Below, piece by piece: positions 10,022 through 20,287 of a stretch of 64,000 nucleotides of DNA (within the stretch, counting starts at the first letter, position 1; the number at the start of each line of letters is the position of its first letter). Below the pieces are notes generated by a model. That model did not search any database. It was not told the origin of the DNA and worked only from the letters and a program-made list of their open reading frames with translations. Origin of the DNA: Cercophora sp. LCS_1 (taxonomy: Eukaryota > Ascomycota > Sordariomycetes > Sordariales > Lasiosphaeriaceae); NCBI GenBank assembly GCA_036250225.1, contig JAPZLL010000026.1, forward strand, positions 1-64,000, given 5' to 3'. A program made the translations under genes and the position numbers.

Positions 10022-10589
10022 TAGCTTCAGGTTAGGCAGTAATGCAGGATGACGGGCGGTTGGATAGTCTAGCAGATAGGGGAGGCGAATTCATCTCGTT
10101 ACTTTGTCGAATCTTCAGGTGGCGTTAGAGGGTAGATGCTTTCCTGCGGGATTTTCATTGTGTCCAGGATCTAATCGCTTCTTTCAGGGAACATTCATAC
10201 TCCGAAGCGTTCGACGCCCAGGTAGTCACGCTACGACGCGCATAACACTCGCCAAAAACAGTCTCGGATCTTTGGCGTGCATGTTTTCCGACAGCCAAAC
10301 CGCCATAAACACAGTCACCAGGCACCCGCGGACAGCTGCCAATGGGAAGTCAGACAGATGCTGAGACAGTCGCCGTATAACAAGGATCAACTTTGAGTGG
10401 TGCCCCGGGCATGTGGCGGCGGCCATAGCCACCCTTATGAAGTTTTGGCGCGAAGGTCGCCAAAGGCGGGATCCTGAGACCATCTATCTTATTATCCCAT
10501 ACAAGATCTATAAGTACCGGGCTCCTACCCTTCGGTTACTAGACCATTGCTCTACTCTTTCTTCACTTCAAACTCCTTACATCACACCA
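10022..10589. other. Spacer; no gene seen
   Basis: This is the 3' flank of the four-module gene and the 5' flank of a small frame at 10590. Only short unsupported frames occur. Confidence 0.35.
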
Positions 10590-10828
10590 TGGCTACCTGC
10601 GGAAACCTTACCCAAGAGGAAACCACCTCTACAAGCAAAAGGACCGACTTTGAAGTTTTCTCCGTTTGCTATAGCCCTATGTATAACCGGGCAGAGGCAG
10701 AGAAGCCGCTTATTTTTTTCCGAACCGCCAAAGACACTCTTTTAGGTCTAGCCCAGCGGGTAAAGGCTGATGATGCGGTCTGGACAAATATTGTCAGAAA
10801 CACTGCACTCTGGAATTTGTGGAATTGA
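10590..10828 (+). CDS. Short hypothetical protein (79 aa)
   Basis: It starts at an ATG in a good fungal context (CACCATGGCT) and encodes a soluble, unrecognised peptide with no membrane segment and a TALWNLWN end. It ends 80 bp before a solo LTR. The context favours a gene remnant or a small lineage-specific gene. There is no domain and no intron. Confidence 0.3.
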
Positions 10829-10908
10829 AGGTGGTTGCAACTGCTCGATTGAATTCCTCGTTGTTGGTTCTGGCTTGCAGCCAGAACCCCTTTCTCTTAT
10901 AGACTTAT

Positions 10909-11396
10909 TGTTACGGCCTGCTCCAGGTACACTGTGGTGATCCTGGTAAAAACAGAACGGACAGGGTCCAATGCTCTAAGTAGGGTAGGCGCAACGTAAC
11001 TGAGAAAAAGCTAGTATAACTCTCAAAGGGGGATACACCATCAAGCAGATTGTAGACCCAGAGGTCCCAGACATTAGGTCTCAATAAGTGGTACTCAAAA
11101 ACAATACATTACTAGTATAAGGATCCAAGATTCCTCACACAGTTGTGGACACAACTATCATGATTATATACCTATATTACTTATAGGCCCCAGGGACCCA
11201 TTCTCCTTGTCCCAGGTCCTTGGGTCTGACTTATGTGGTTATCCGCCCCGGGGACCCGGGCTCATCGCCCTGGGTCCTCAGGTTCAACCTGATTGGCTCA
11301 TTGGGGCTTTGTAGGTTGTTACACCCCGGGCCCAATGATTGGTGTTCCATAGTTAGCCCGTGCTCCTTGTCTGAGGTCGTGACTTGGGTCGTAGCA
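10909..11396 (+). mobile_element. Solo LTR, family A, with CTTAT target duplication
   Basis: It starts TGTTACGGCCTGCTCCAGG and ends GGGTCGTAGCA. It is flanked on both sides by the 5-bp sequence CTTAT (10904-10908 and 11397-11401), the expected target-site duplication of an LTR retrotransposon. It is 488 bp long. No internal coding region remains, so it arose by LTR-LTR recombination. Confidence 0.85.
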
Positions 11397-11858
11397 CTTA
11401 TTCTAGACTTCAGCCTTCGGCCTAGCAGTGGCTGTAATCCACTAGTCTGATGGCAGTGTAAGGCATTCTGCCAGCCACAGGCTCACTGGCCGGAACCCTT
11501 TCTTTCTAACAAGAGCAAAGCCATTGGTCCCAGGAAATGTCCACGGATCATTCACAGGCTTAAAGTGGCACCCTATATGATCTGAATGGTGCTTATAGGC
11601 GAAACTGAAAATGTGAATAGAATAACTTTAGCTAAATGCTCGTTTTCCAGTTTTAAATTTCAGATAGTTCGCGTGGTGTGATAATCCTTGAAGTCTAATA
11701 TAGTCTGCTAAAACTTCACCCCACTTAGGTGCCGTATCTAATCTGCAGATATTACAAATATTGAGATTGGGCGGATTCTATAGGCCTAACGGGCTATAAT
11801 ACAGGGGAGTTTGTAGTCACTATAAGTCACCGGGGCACTGTCACTTGGATTACAATAC
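11397..11858. other. Spacer between two solo LTRs
   Basis: No gene or repeat could be supported. The base composition is AT-richer than the coding regions. Confidence 0.35.
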
Positions 11859-12327
11859 TGTTACGACCTGCGTCCTTAGATGACAAGAACAACCGTAGGC
11901 AGGACGCCTAGGTAGACGGGGATCTCAAGGCTAAGGGTCGAAGCAAGTCTCGCAGACGGGGGTAATAGCACTGTTCACTATAGGCCATTGTGACTGTAAG
12001 CGCAGTGGTGAATTGCACAAGAGGACACAAATGAACATTGCATTACTTGCGTGAGGAACCAAGAGGTCCCTCACCCTCATCGCCTGGCAATGGGCTATCT
12101 ATACTAGAGAAAAGAACCTCGGTGGCTAGTGTTGTGATCAGGGGTCGCTAAGCTGCTCAATACTGATCACAGCGGGCACCACTAAACGCACCCTGATTGG
12201 TCATGGGACTTACTGGTCGTTGCACCCCTGGCCCAGTACGTGTTGTGGCGCACTGTCCCTGGCACTATTGGGGACGCGGGGCAGGTTGCGCCGTCCCGCG
12301 CCCGTGACAACCCGTCGGGTCGTCACA
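11859..12327 (+). mobile_element. Solo LTR, family B, with AATAC target duplication
   Basis: It starts TGTTACGACCTGCGTCCTTAG and ends GTCGTCACA, and is flanked by AATAC on both sides (11854-11858 and 12328-12332). At 469 bp it shares terminal motifs with family A (TGTTACG start and a GGTCGT-x-ACA end) but the interior differs, so it is a related but distinct LTR family. Confidence 0.85.
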
Positions 12328-13595
12328 AATACTGGTACTGTGGGGGTAGTTGTGCTTTTCTACCACCTGTATACCCTACGGCCTCTACTCAGAGGCTAGC
12401 ACGCCAGACGGAGCTCATTCGGTGAGAGCTAAATTCCGCAAAACTGTTTCCTATGGTAAAATTTAAAAATCGACTCGCGCAGCAAACAACCTGTCAGAAG
12501 GAAGGAGGCCTCGGCTGGGTGAAGGAAGGCGCACCTGGCAGCCAGTAAGCCAAAGCCACTACGGCTTTGTGGCCTGGATCCTACAGATAGATCTATAAAG
12601 ATACGGCTCTCTGGCAGAGCCAGAAAACCAGAATCAAGCAAGCAATACAATTACGTTGCAGCTCTCAATAAGCAGTGCAGTGTTTCTGACACAACCAAAA
12701 TTCCAAGGTACCCAAGGGTGCAGGGTACCCAAGAGTGTAGGGTACCTAAGTTTAACAACTAGTAATAGATATAAGCATTACCAAGAGAAAGGCCTGGGCG
12801 AATTGTCCATGAAATTCTGAGTGGCGGCTATTTGCCGGTGCAAATGTCCCAATTCTGGGCCCTTTACTACACGGGACCATTTTTAGGCCCTTCAACTAAA
12901 ACAGCACCTTCTCGGAAAGCTGTGCTGTTCAATAGACAAATACTAGCCGAAGCTGAGCTGGAGCTGATCTGGACTGACCAAACGTGACTAAGAGCCACGT
13001 GACTATGAGCAGGGGTGTTTGTCGATTTTAGGGTCTTATAATAGGGAAGATAGTCTTAGTTGACTCCTCAGCGGATGCAGAAGCTTCGTCTTATCCCTTG
13101 TTAGTAATGTCCCGTATAATCATATCAACGGTGCCACACTTTCAAACGTCTTAACCATTTGCGCAACTAATCGCAGGTCAACTCACGAAAAGCTAATCGT
13201 TAATTTTCTCCGCTATAATCCTAGAGGCTTCATTCCACAGCGGCTCGACGAGGTTTGTACTCGCCCAAAATCAACAATTGGAGATCGGTCTGGCATTGAG
13301 CCAGGGACTTGGTCCATTTTGGGACAGCCCACCAAAATGCGTCACAGGTCAATCAAACGGCAATACGAGCCTCTCCAAACCAACGCAGTACTGCCATTTA
13401 CTTATTAACATTCGACAATGAAATTCTGTCTTCATGAGAGGACGGACGGGATCTGCCAATTCAAAGCGTGCTAATTGTGATGCCGACAAAACATCATCAA
13501 AGCGCACAAGCACGCTCGGCTTCACGGAAGTATAGAACCTCTCAAAAAAGCATTGAACTGTCCCTTTGTCTTGTTCTAACATACATCTCTTGGGC
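12328..13595. other. Gene-poor spacer
   Basis: No gene is supported. It contains a CTCTGGCAGAGCCAGA palindrome near 12609 that resembles one near 4895, and a short tandem repeat at 12706-12756. On the minus strand at 13349-13595 a frame continues past the stop of the 1211-aa gene and might be its last exon (see that entry). Confidence 0.4.
12706..12756. repeat. Three tandem copies of a 17-bp unit
   Basis: The unit GGGTACCCAAGNGTGNA repeats three times in a row with a few mismatches, the third copy (GGGTACCTAAG) being the most changed. No array beyond this is present. Confidence 0.6.
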
Positions 13596-16500
13596 TCACT
13601 TACCACCCAACACCAAGCCGCCCCTAGCAAAACACAACCCGCCATACACACCACCCATAGCTACCCCGACCACCTCGGCCACGGCAGCCGCTATCTCGAG
13701 CACGACGTTCCCATCCTTAAAGGGGTTCTTAGCCACCATGCCGCACAGTCCTGTCCGGCCGACTAGCAGACACCCGTCCGCCATCAAGCCACAAATGGCA
13801 CCGGCCTCGTCTGCCCGGCCCTGGTCCACGGCCCGTCCAATCTCCCCGACGGTGCCGACAATGCTGACGCCGAGGGAGAGAGCAGTCCCGCCGTACTTGC
13901 CGAACGAGTCTGGGCCGAGCTTGGCCTCGAGAGCGTAGAGGCACAGCGTCATGGGCATGGCGACGGCCGTGAGCTCGTGGGTCCACGACGGTGATGTCGG
14001 TGGCGTCGAGAGGGTGAGATAGGCGATGCTGCGCGCCGAGTAGCACAGATTGAGGGCGAGGGCAAGGGTGCGCTGATAGTTTGCCTTGAGGCCCGAGGGG
14101 TTGGGCATCCCGGTGGCGACCTTGTCGGAAGCCGTGGAGCGGTCCGGGCGGATGAGGACGCACAGGAGGGACGCCGTGCCGGCGAAGAGGGACGCCGTTG
14201 CATGCGCGGCGGGGACCCTGCTGTCGGGAGCGCTGGCGAGAGCAGCGCGGAAGGCTGCCGAAGTGGTGGTGGCGAGGAGGTCCCTGCTGAGGGACGACGA
14301 AAACGGGGTTGCGCCCGTGACGAGCTTGCTGGTGAGGGTGGCAGGGATGGCGCAGACCAGGCAGGCGGCGTCGAGGATGGAGAGCTCTGTGCCTTTGGTG
14401 ATCTTGCGGTAGACCCACGATATGACAGGGATGGAGAGCGTCGCGTCGAGCGTGGCCATGGTGCTCTTGAAGAGGTACTGGACGGCGTCGAGGAAGGCCA
14501 AGCCCAGGTTTTTGGTTGTTGTGAGCACGAGACTTCCCACAGTGGCGAGTAGCTTGGTGAGGATTTCCAGCGGGTTCATGGTGAGCGCGTTGTCGAGCAC
14601 CTCCTTGGCGCGGTCCATGGCGGTGGTGATGGCCTCTTTTTCGTCCAGAGCAAGAGCCTTGAGGTTGGCCAGGAGGGAGGAGAAAGTATCATCGATCGGC
14701 GGCGGCGGGTCTGAATTGGTAGTTGCGCTGGCTTGGCCACTCTTGAGATGGAACATGCCCCAGTTGGCTTGCGGGGTGTTTCGCGCGCTGGCGCCCCGAT
14801 CGCCGTTTTGAAGGGTGTCGACGCTGTGGTCGGCATTGGTCTTGAAGCCGGCGGCCGCCGGGAGCGCTTGGGCAGCAGAGTCGAGGGTTTTAGCCATGCT
14901 TGTTTTGAGGTGCTCAATAGCGTTGAAGGCGTCATCGGCATACAGCTTGAACATGTGCTTCATGACGCTGTGCGTCCGCAGAATGTCGTCCCAGTCGAAC
15001 AGAAATCCGAGCCATGCGATGACATCCTCAAAGAAGACCTTGATCTTGGACAGGACAAGCTCGACCGCGCCCATAACGGCGTCAACTGTTTCCATGATGG
15101 CGCGGTAGACAATACCACCGATTCGGACGACGAAGTTCCATGCATCTTTGGCTCCTTGGACAACAAAGGACTCAAACTGGTCCCATTTGTTCTTGGCCTC
15201 CCGAAACAGGTCACCAATGTCAACGACGAGGTCAACGGCCCCGTCGACGATGGAGGCACGAGCCGTTTCGGGACCAGCCCCGACACCCCCGATCCGGCTT
15301 TCAAGGCGCTCGGGGCCTCGATGCTCGACATAAGTAAAGCCGGCCTTGCCAAACGTGATACCGAAAGAAGAAACCTGTGGCAGTTCCGTTTCCGTGTTCT
15401 CACCATCCCTGGCAGCGATGGCACGTGCGAGGCGCGGTGCCGCGGACGGACTCATGGCCGTGGCGATCTGAGCAAAACGGGGGAGCGAAGAGGCGACAGC
15501 ATCCCGGTCCTTCTGTGGTACGTCTGGGGGGACTAGACTCTTTTCCTGGCCATCGACGGTCTTGATCCGGACCTTGCCCAGGCTCTCGCCGTCCTTGACA
15601 GCAGCCAGCCTGACCTTTGCGTTGCGAAATGGGTCGACCACAATGCTTACATCTGGGTTTCCGTCCTTGAGGATGGTGACCCTGAACGAAGTGGCCGCCG
15701 AGAGTGATTCGGCCTCCTCGACAATAGTGATGTGGCCGACAGCGTCCGACGTGACGATGACTGGTGCGCCGGGATGGAGGGCAAAGTACGTGCTGTCGAT
15801 GAAGACGTTGGCAGGGCTGAGAGCCTCGATGCTGACGGCCGAGTTGGGCGCCGCAGTGTTTTTGTCGTCCGTCGTCGTCAGCTGCGTGGTGAAGGTGTTC
15901 ATCTCGACGACGCTCGTGTCCTTCAGAGCGGGGAGGAGGATACCGCGCGAGTCCCAGAGCGTGGTCACGGAGTTGTGCGTCAGCTGCACCAGATCGCGTC
16001 CGGAAAGGTGGGCGAAGAGCACGTTGGAGGCAGTTTTGGCGTTGAGGTAGAAGGAGAAGCTCTGGACGTCTGAGAGGATGGTCACAGGAGCTGTCCATTT
16101 TTTGGCGTCGCCCTCACTTCCGACCGGGCACGTGGAATAGGAGAGCTGGCGCTGCGTGTTGAGCACCCAAACGACAGTAGTGCCGCCGAGCGAGGCTGCG
16201 CGCAGGGACATAATGTTGGCGAAGGCAGGGTGCTTGGCTGCCGAGATGACGAGGTCAGGATCGGCATCGTCCCGCTGGTTGGCGGCCGCGAAGAGGTACA
16301 CGCCGCCGGCCGCGGCGAGGAAGAGCATCGTATCTGGGCCAACAGCCACGGCCGATATGTCCACAAAGGCTCGGGCGGACTTGGCCGGTACCCTGAGGCG
16401 GGCCGGGTTGGGAGGGACAAGAGGGCGGAAGGGATTGCGCTGAGGGACATAGAGGAGCTGCAGTGTTTCTGGAGGACTTTCGGCGGCGCCCCGGACGTCA

Positions 16501-17231
16501 CCACCGATGACCCCGAGAGTGTAGATGCCGGGCGTGTGCTCGTTGGCCCGATGGCCGAGCACGCTCACGGCCGAGCCGGAGCGGAGCTCGAACGGCAGCT
16601 GGTGTTTGAACCAGTGCACGGCTGCGTCCGACATGATGTAGTAACGGTCGACGAGCTGAAGCGAGTCCCGCGGCTCCCGTTGCACGTCGCAGAAACACGC
16701 GCGCTCCACGCCGCCGCCGCCGTTCTTGGGCTTGGGAATGTTCATCACTTGCAGGTCTGTGATGTTGAGCTTGCGTTTGGCGTCCTCGCCGGCGGCGTCG
16801 AAAGGGACAGCCTTCCACACAACACCGGCCTCCCACATGGACTCGTTGTTTGCGTTGCCAAGCGACACGAACAGGTAGTCCGAGTCGCCGGCCGTCACGA
16901 CGAGAGCGAGGTCGAAGACAAGGGACTCGGGGTTCTGGCTCAGGGCAAACGACTTGGCTTTCATGGTTGCAAGGTCGTCCCTGGCCAGCGAGGAAGAGAG
17001 GTCGGTCCTGGTCCAGCCTGTGGTAGTCGCGGCCGTGACCTCGCGCGTGGCGTACAAGACACGGTCGGTGCCGATGGAAAAGAAGATGGACCGGCCCTCG
17101 GGCGACTGGATGGCGGCGAAGGACATTCCTGCCGACATGACTTCGGCATGCTTGTAGTTCTTCATCAACTCCGTCTCGTGCGTGAGCTGCATCGCCATGG
17201 AGGCTGGCATGGGGGGATTCGACGCCGCCAT
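13596..17231 (-). CDS. Large unknown protein (1211 aa), divergent partner of the 577-aa gene
   Basis: This is one long exon. Residues 1 to about 500 are rich in short beta-like blocks of the kind IFFSIGTDRVLY and DYLFVSLGNANNE, suggesting a beta-propeller or neuraminidase-like fold. The middle, about residues 660-800, is strongly helical and contains WLGFLFDWDDILRTHSVM. The last 300 residues hold hydrophobic, small-residue helices such as GGTALSLGVSIVGTVGEIG. There is no signal peptide. I recall similar hypothetical proteins in other fungi but no assigned function. The start at 17231 is the first ATG and fits the divergent promoter. The stop overlaps a perfect GTAAGT donor, so a further exon in 13349-13560 is possible. 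A combination of sensor repeats with membrane-active helices is inference only. Confidence 0.8.
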   Translation of the reverse strand: MAASNPPMPASMAMQLTHETELMKNYKHAEVMSAGMSFAAIQSPEGRSIFFSIGTDRVLYATREVTAATTTGWTRTDLSSSLARDDLATMKAKSFALSQNPESLVFDLALVVTAGDSDYLFVSLGNANNESMWEAGVVWKAVPFDAAGEDAKRKLNITDLQVMNIPKPKNGGGGVERACFCDVQREPRDSLQLVDRYYIMSDAAVHWFKHQLPFELRSGSAVSVLGHRANEHTPGIYTLGVIGGDVRGAAESPPETLQLLYVPQRNPFRPLVPPNPARLRVPAKSARAFVDISAVAVGPDTMLFLAAAGGVYLFAAANQRDDADPDLVISAAKHPAFANIMSLRAASLGGTTVVWVLNTQRQLSYSTCPVGSEGDAKKWTAPVTILSDVQSFSFYLNAKTASNVLFAHLSGRDLVQLTHNSVTTLWDSRGILLPALKDTSVVEMNTFTTQLTTTDDKNTAAPNSAVSIEALSPANVFIDSTYFALHPGAPVIVTSDAVGHITIVEEAESLSAATSFRVTILKDGNPDVSIVVDPFRNAKVRLAAVKDGESLGKVRIKTVDGQEKSLVPPDVPQKDRDAVASSLPRFAQIATAMSPSAAPRLARAIAARDGENTETELPQVSSFGITFGKAGFTYVEHRGPERLESRIGGVGAGPETARASIVDGAVDLVVDIGDLFREAKNKWDQFESFVVQGAKDAWNFVVRIGGIVYRAIMETVDAVMGAVELVLSKIKVFFEDVIAWLGFLFDWDDILRTHSVMKHMFKLYADDAFNAIEHLKTSMAKTLDSAAQALPAAAGFKTNADHSVDTLQNGDRGASARNTPQANWGMFHLKSGQASATTNSDPPPPIDDTFSSLLANLKALALDEKEAITTAMDRAKEVLDNALTMNPLEILTKLLATVGSLVLTTTKNLGLAFLDAVQYLFKSTMATLDATLSIPVISWVYRKITKGTELSILDAACLVCAIPATLTSKLVTGATPFSSSLSRDLLATTTSAAFRAALASAPDSRVPAAHATASLFAGTASLLCVLIRPDRSTASDKVATGMPNPSGLKANYQRTLALALNLCYSARSIAYLTLSTPPTSPSWTHELTAVAMPMTLCLYALEAKLGPDSFGKYGGTALSLGVSIVGTVGEIGRAVDQGRADEAGAICGLMADGCLLVGRTGLCGMVAKNPFKDGNVVLEIAAAVAEVVGVAMGGVYGGLCFARGGLVLGGK

Positions 17232-18072
17232 TGAGAAGAGAGCGCAGTGTTAGGCAAGGTAAGGCAAGGTAAGGTAGGTAGGTTAAGGTAGATGGGAGGG
17301 GCTGGGGACCTGGGTCTGTGAGAGCGATGGCCCTTCTTGGATGAGAAACTATCCCACGGGCCCTAAATACCTAGGTATATGTACTGTCTGTCATTCGCAC
17401 GGCAGGCGTCGGGAGCTTTCGTGAGGGGCCTTCATGTTCGTGAGGACGACGGCACCGGCAGCGCCTGTCCAATCCTCAGGTGCACCGCATCGCATCAAGC
17501 CATGCCGGCAACCCCTCCTGGCCAAGCCCGAAGATAACTAAAAATGCCGGCCGAATGCCATCGGGCCCCAATGCAAGTCAACGGCGATACCCCTTCTCAG
17601 CCGAGCGGCTTGTTGGGGCTGAAACGTTCAGCTCGCTGTTGTTTACTTGGCGATGCCGATCTATGCCTTCCTGGGCTCTGCGCGCGGCAACATAGAGGTC
17701 GCCTGCATATTTAGTCTCGTTGGCTTCTACATGGCCTTTGGGTGGCTGGCTGCAACGGCAGGTGCTCGCCAATCCGAGCGATGCAGATATATGCGCCCGT
17801 GAAGGTCGTCGGTGGGGCACAGGTAAGGTAACAGCCAATCCAATGAATCCAAACCGCCATCACCTGAGCAAGTTCAGGAAGTCATGATGCTGACGGAGAA
17901 AGAGGAAGGCCTCTCGAGACACGCAGAACAAGGAGAGGGAAATCTATAAAGAATCCGGTCTCGGGCACCTCCCTCACCTCCCTATCCTGATCCAACAAGT
18001 CGCACGCTGCGCATTCCTTGACAATCCACATCGCGAATCTCTTTGCTCCACCCCTGAGCACCTACCTTAGCA
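17232..18072. promoter_or_regulatory. Shared divergent intergenic region of the 1211-aa and 577-aa genes
   Basis: The two start codons face away from each other across 841 bp. The left edge holds repeats of AAGGTAAGGTA at 17250-17290. Pyrimidine-rich sequence, including CTCCCTCACCTCCCTATCC, lies just upstream of the right-hand gene. No coding segment is seen. A bidirectional promoter is inferred from the arrangement. Confidence 0.45.
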
Positions 18073-19806
18073 ATGTCGTCAGAACGCTCTTTTCTGTCTA
18101 AGCCCGAGTTCGGCTATGACTTTGTCGTTGGAGTCACCCAGGCGAGCATCAACGCCACCCTCCTGACCTATCTCAGCAACGTTTCTCAGCCCCTCATTGA
18201 AATGTGCTACGTCGCCGACGAGGACGGCAATGCGAAGGAGATCGAACTTAGCAAGCTTCTCGAGCGCACCGGCGGTGTGAACCCCTTCACGGCCCCCATT
18301 CCCGACACGGGCTTCCTGGATGATCCAAACTTCCAAAAGCTCCTTGAGGGCGAGTTTTTGATGGGCTTCCGGGCCCGCATGGGTGTGCCTGCCGTCCCTG
18401 ACCCCTCCAAGTTGCCCGACATGGTGGTGCTTCAGGGTGATGCAGCCAGCGTTAAGTTCAGGCTCATGTGCTCCGAGTTTACCGTCGCGACCGTCATTCC
18501 CGCGCTCAACCCAAAGAAGACGAAATGGGTGCGCACATCTCAAGACCCTACCAGCCCCTGGCTGTTTGGGACTTCGGTCGACCTGCGCATGTCCGATGTT
18601 CCGGACACTGCCTATGGAAAGCTTCCCAAGGACGTCCAAAAGGTCATCAAGAACATGTCGGGCACAGCTTTCACCATCCAACAGCTCCTCCTGGACCTCA
18701 CCAACGCTCGCCTAGCCTCAACCCTTGATATCGAGGGCATCCCCCCAGAGTCGGAGATCTACGCCAAACTCTCGGGCTATTTTGTCAAAAAGTACTTTGA
18801 AAATGCGCAAAAGAAGGGCGATCCCATCCTCGGCTGTACCGTGGTGCCCCGTACGGCACCCAAGTCCACCCTCACGCTCACCGACTTTGACTTTGCCGTC
18901 ACGCCATTCATCGACCCGGCTACGCAGGCGCCAAAGAACCCGGCCACCGACGAAGAGAAGCAGCTCAACACACTCAACTACCTCTGCGCTGCCGACGGTC
19001 ACAAGCTTCCGCGGGCCGGCCGGCTTGCTTGGAACTGGGTTTCGCCGGCCCAGGCATCATCGCACCACGGGTGCGTCTCCATCAACCGGGACCGCATCGT
19101 CGACTGGCTCGACAAGCTCCTCGCCGACACGGCCCAGCGCCACTGCATGCGCCCCAAGGTGTACGCACGCCACTTCGACGGCAACATCACGCGCCTGCAC
19201 GTGGATGTTGAGCTGCACGACAACCAACCGCCTCAGGTCATCAACCGTCCTGCGGGCGGCACCAAGACGGACCCCGAGGGCCTCGCACTCGAGTACTCGT
19301 ACCGCGGGTGGTCTGACGACGACGACCAGGCTGGCAAAGCCGAGCTCGAAACCCGGTACCGCATGACCGTCTGCCTCAAGGGAACTAGCATTGTGGTGCA
19401 GCAGAACATATGGGTATGGTACTATGCCAAGGCTGGTGCTGGCGACAACCATGATGTTGTGGTCGATGATCTCCTCACTTGCAAGTACCCCATCGGCATT
19501 GCCAATGACGGGAAGTTGGTCGTGGGGAATGCAGAGACCACGTTGGACAAGAGGGCGAGGCCTAACAGCAGATCGGGCATCGTGAACGCCTTCACCAACA
19601 TCAACAAAATCACAGACGAAATCATCAGACAAGTCCATGCCCTCGACTCGATCGAGCTGAAGCAGATTCCGCTGTCGTCGATGCAGAACTATGTGTTTCC
19701 CGGTGGTAAGGCCTTTGTGTTCAAGAATGCAAAGTTTTCCGATTTTGGAGACTTGGTGTCCGACATCACGTACGCGGATCCCGGTGTGATTGTGGACGAG
19801 GATTGA
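18073..19806 (+). CDS. Unknown soluble protein (577 aa), divergent partner of the 1211-aa gene
   Basis: This is a single exon starting ATGTCGTCAGAACG. Near the N-terminus is FGYDFVVGVTQASINATLLT, then CYVADEDGN. A central block SGTAFTIQQLLLDLTNARLAS and LGCTVVPRTAPKSTLTLTDF are followed by LNYLCAADGHKLPRAGRLAW and a C-terminal PGGKAFVFKNAKFSDFGDL. It has no signal peptide or membrane helix. I recall hypothetical proteins with this motif order in other fungi and in bacteria, without known function. The opening motif and tail are faintly like TULIP/P47-type lipid-binding proteins, which is only a hypothesis. Its divergent pairing with the 1211-aa gene suggests co-expression. The reading frame is intact. 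Confidence 0.85.
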   Translation: MSSERSFLSKPEFGYDFVVGVTQASINATLLTYLSNVSQPLIEMCYVADEDGNAKEIELSKLLERTGGVNPFTAPIPDTGFLDDPNFQKLLEGEFLMGFRARMGVPAVPDPSKLPDMVVLQGDAASVKFRLMCSEFTVATVIPALNPKKTKWVRTSQDPTSPWLFGTSVDLRMSDVPDTAYGKLPKDVQKVIKNMSGTAFTIQQLLLDLTNARLASTLDIEGIPPESEIYAKLSGYFVKKYFENAQKKGDPILGCTVVPRTAPKSTLTLTDFDFAVTPFIDPATQAPKNPATDEEKQLNTLNYLCAADGHKLPRAGRLAWNWVSPAQASSHHGCVSINRDRIVDWLDKLLADTAQRHCMRPKVYARHFDGNITRLHVDVELHDNQPPQVINRPAGGTKTDPEGLALEYSYRGWSDDDDQAGKAELETRYRMTVCLKGTSIVVQQNIWVWYYAKAGAGDNHDVVVDDLLTCKYPIGIANDGKLVVGNAETTLDKRARPNSRSGIVNAFTNINKITDEIIRQVHALDSIELKQIPLSSMQNYVFPGGKAFVFKNAKFSDFGDLVSDITYADPGVIVDED

Positions 19807-20287
19807 GCGAGATTGGGCTGGATTGGCGCTTTGTTGCCAGAGAGCTGTGCTGGTGTTAGTTGAGGGCTATCCAAGAAGATTGCGGGCAGTTCCACGGATA
19901 TTATAGCATTGGGGAGGTCCGATCTCTGGCCTTTCATCGCCGTTGTGATAGTTATACTCCGTCTCGCAGACAATATAGTTATCATCAATCTCTGCACTAA
20001 CCTGACTCGTCTTCAAACATGTGTTTGTGCTTGAAAGGTGGAATCCTCTCTCAGTAATATCATACCTGTGGGTGGTGGCGAAAAGGGGGCAAGAAACGCA
20101 CAGACCGCAGCCCACAGGGACTGAGGTTGCAGACAGCTATCTAGACGAATAAGGTGGGAGGTCTGCTGTTGTGGGTGAGGGGCAGGTTGCACGCGCGTCA
20201 GCAATCGAGATTTCAGCTGCGAACCGCGGACTTGGCACATCATAATTCCTCATTCCCTAACAAAAACCTCGTGGTAGATGTCGACTC
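19807..20287. other. Intergenic; no gene seen
   Basis: Between the 577-aa gene and the HET gene. The only frames are short and unsupported. Confidence 0.4.

Noticed and set aside
16230..17234. A 334-aa open frame on the plus strand opposite the 1211-aa gene
   Set aside because: It is antisense to a better coding frame, is rich in Arg, Gly and His as GC-rich shadows are, and shows no domain.
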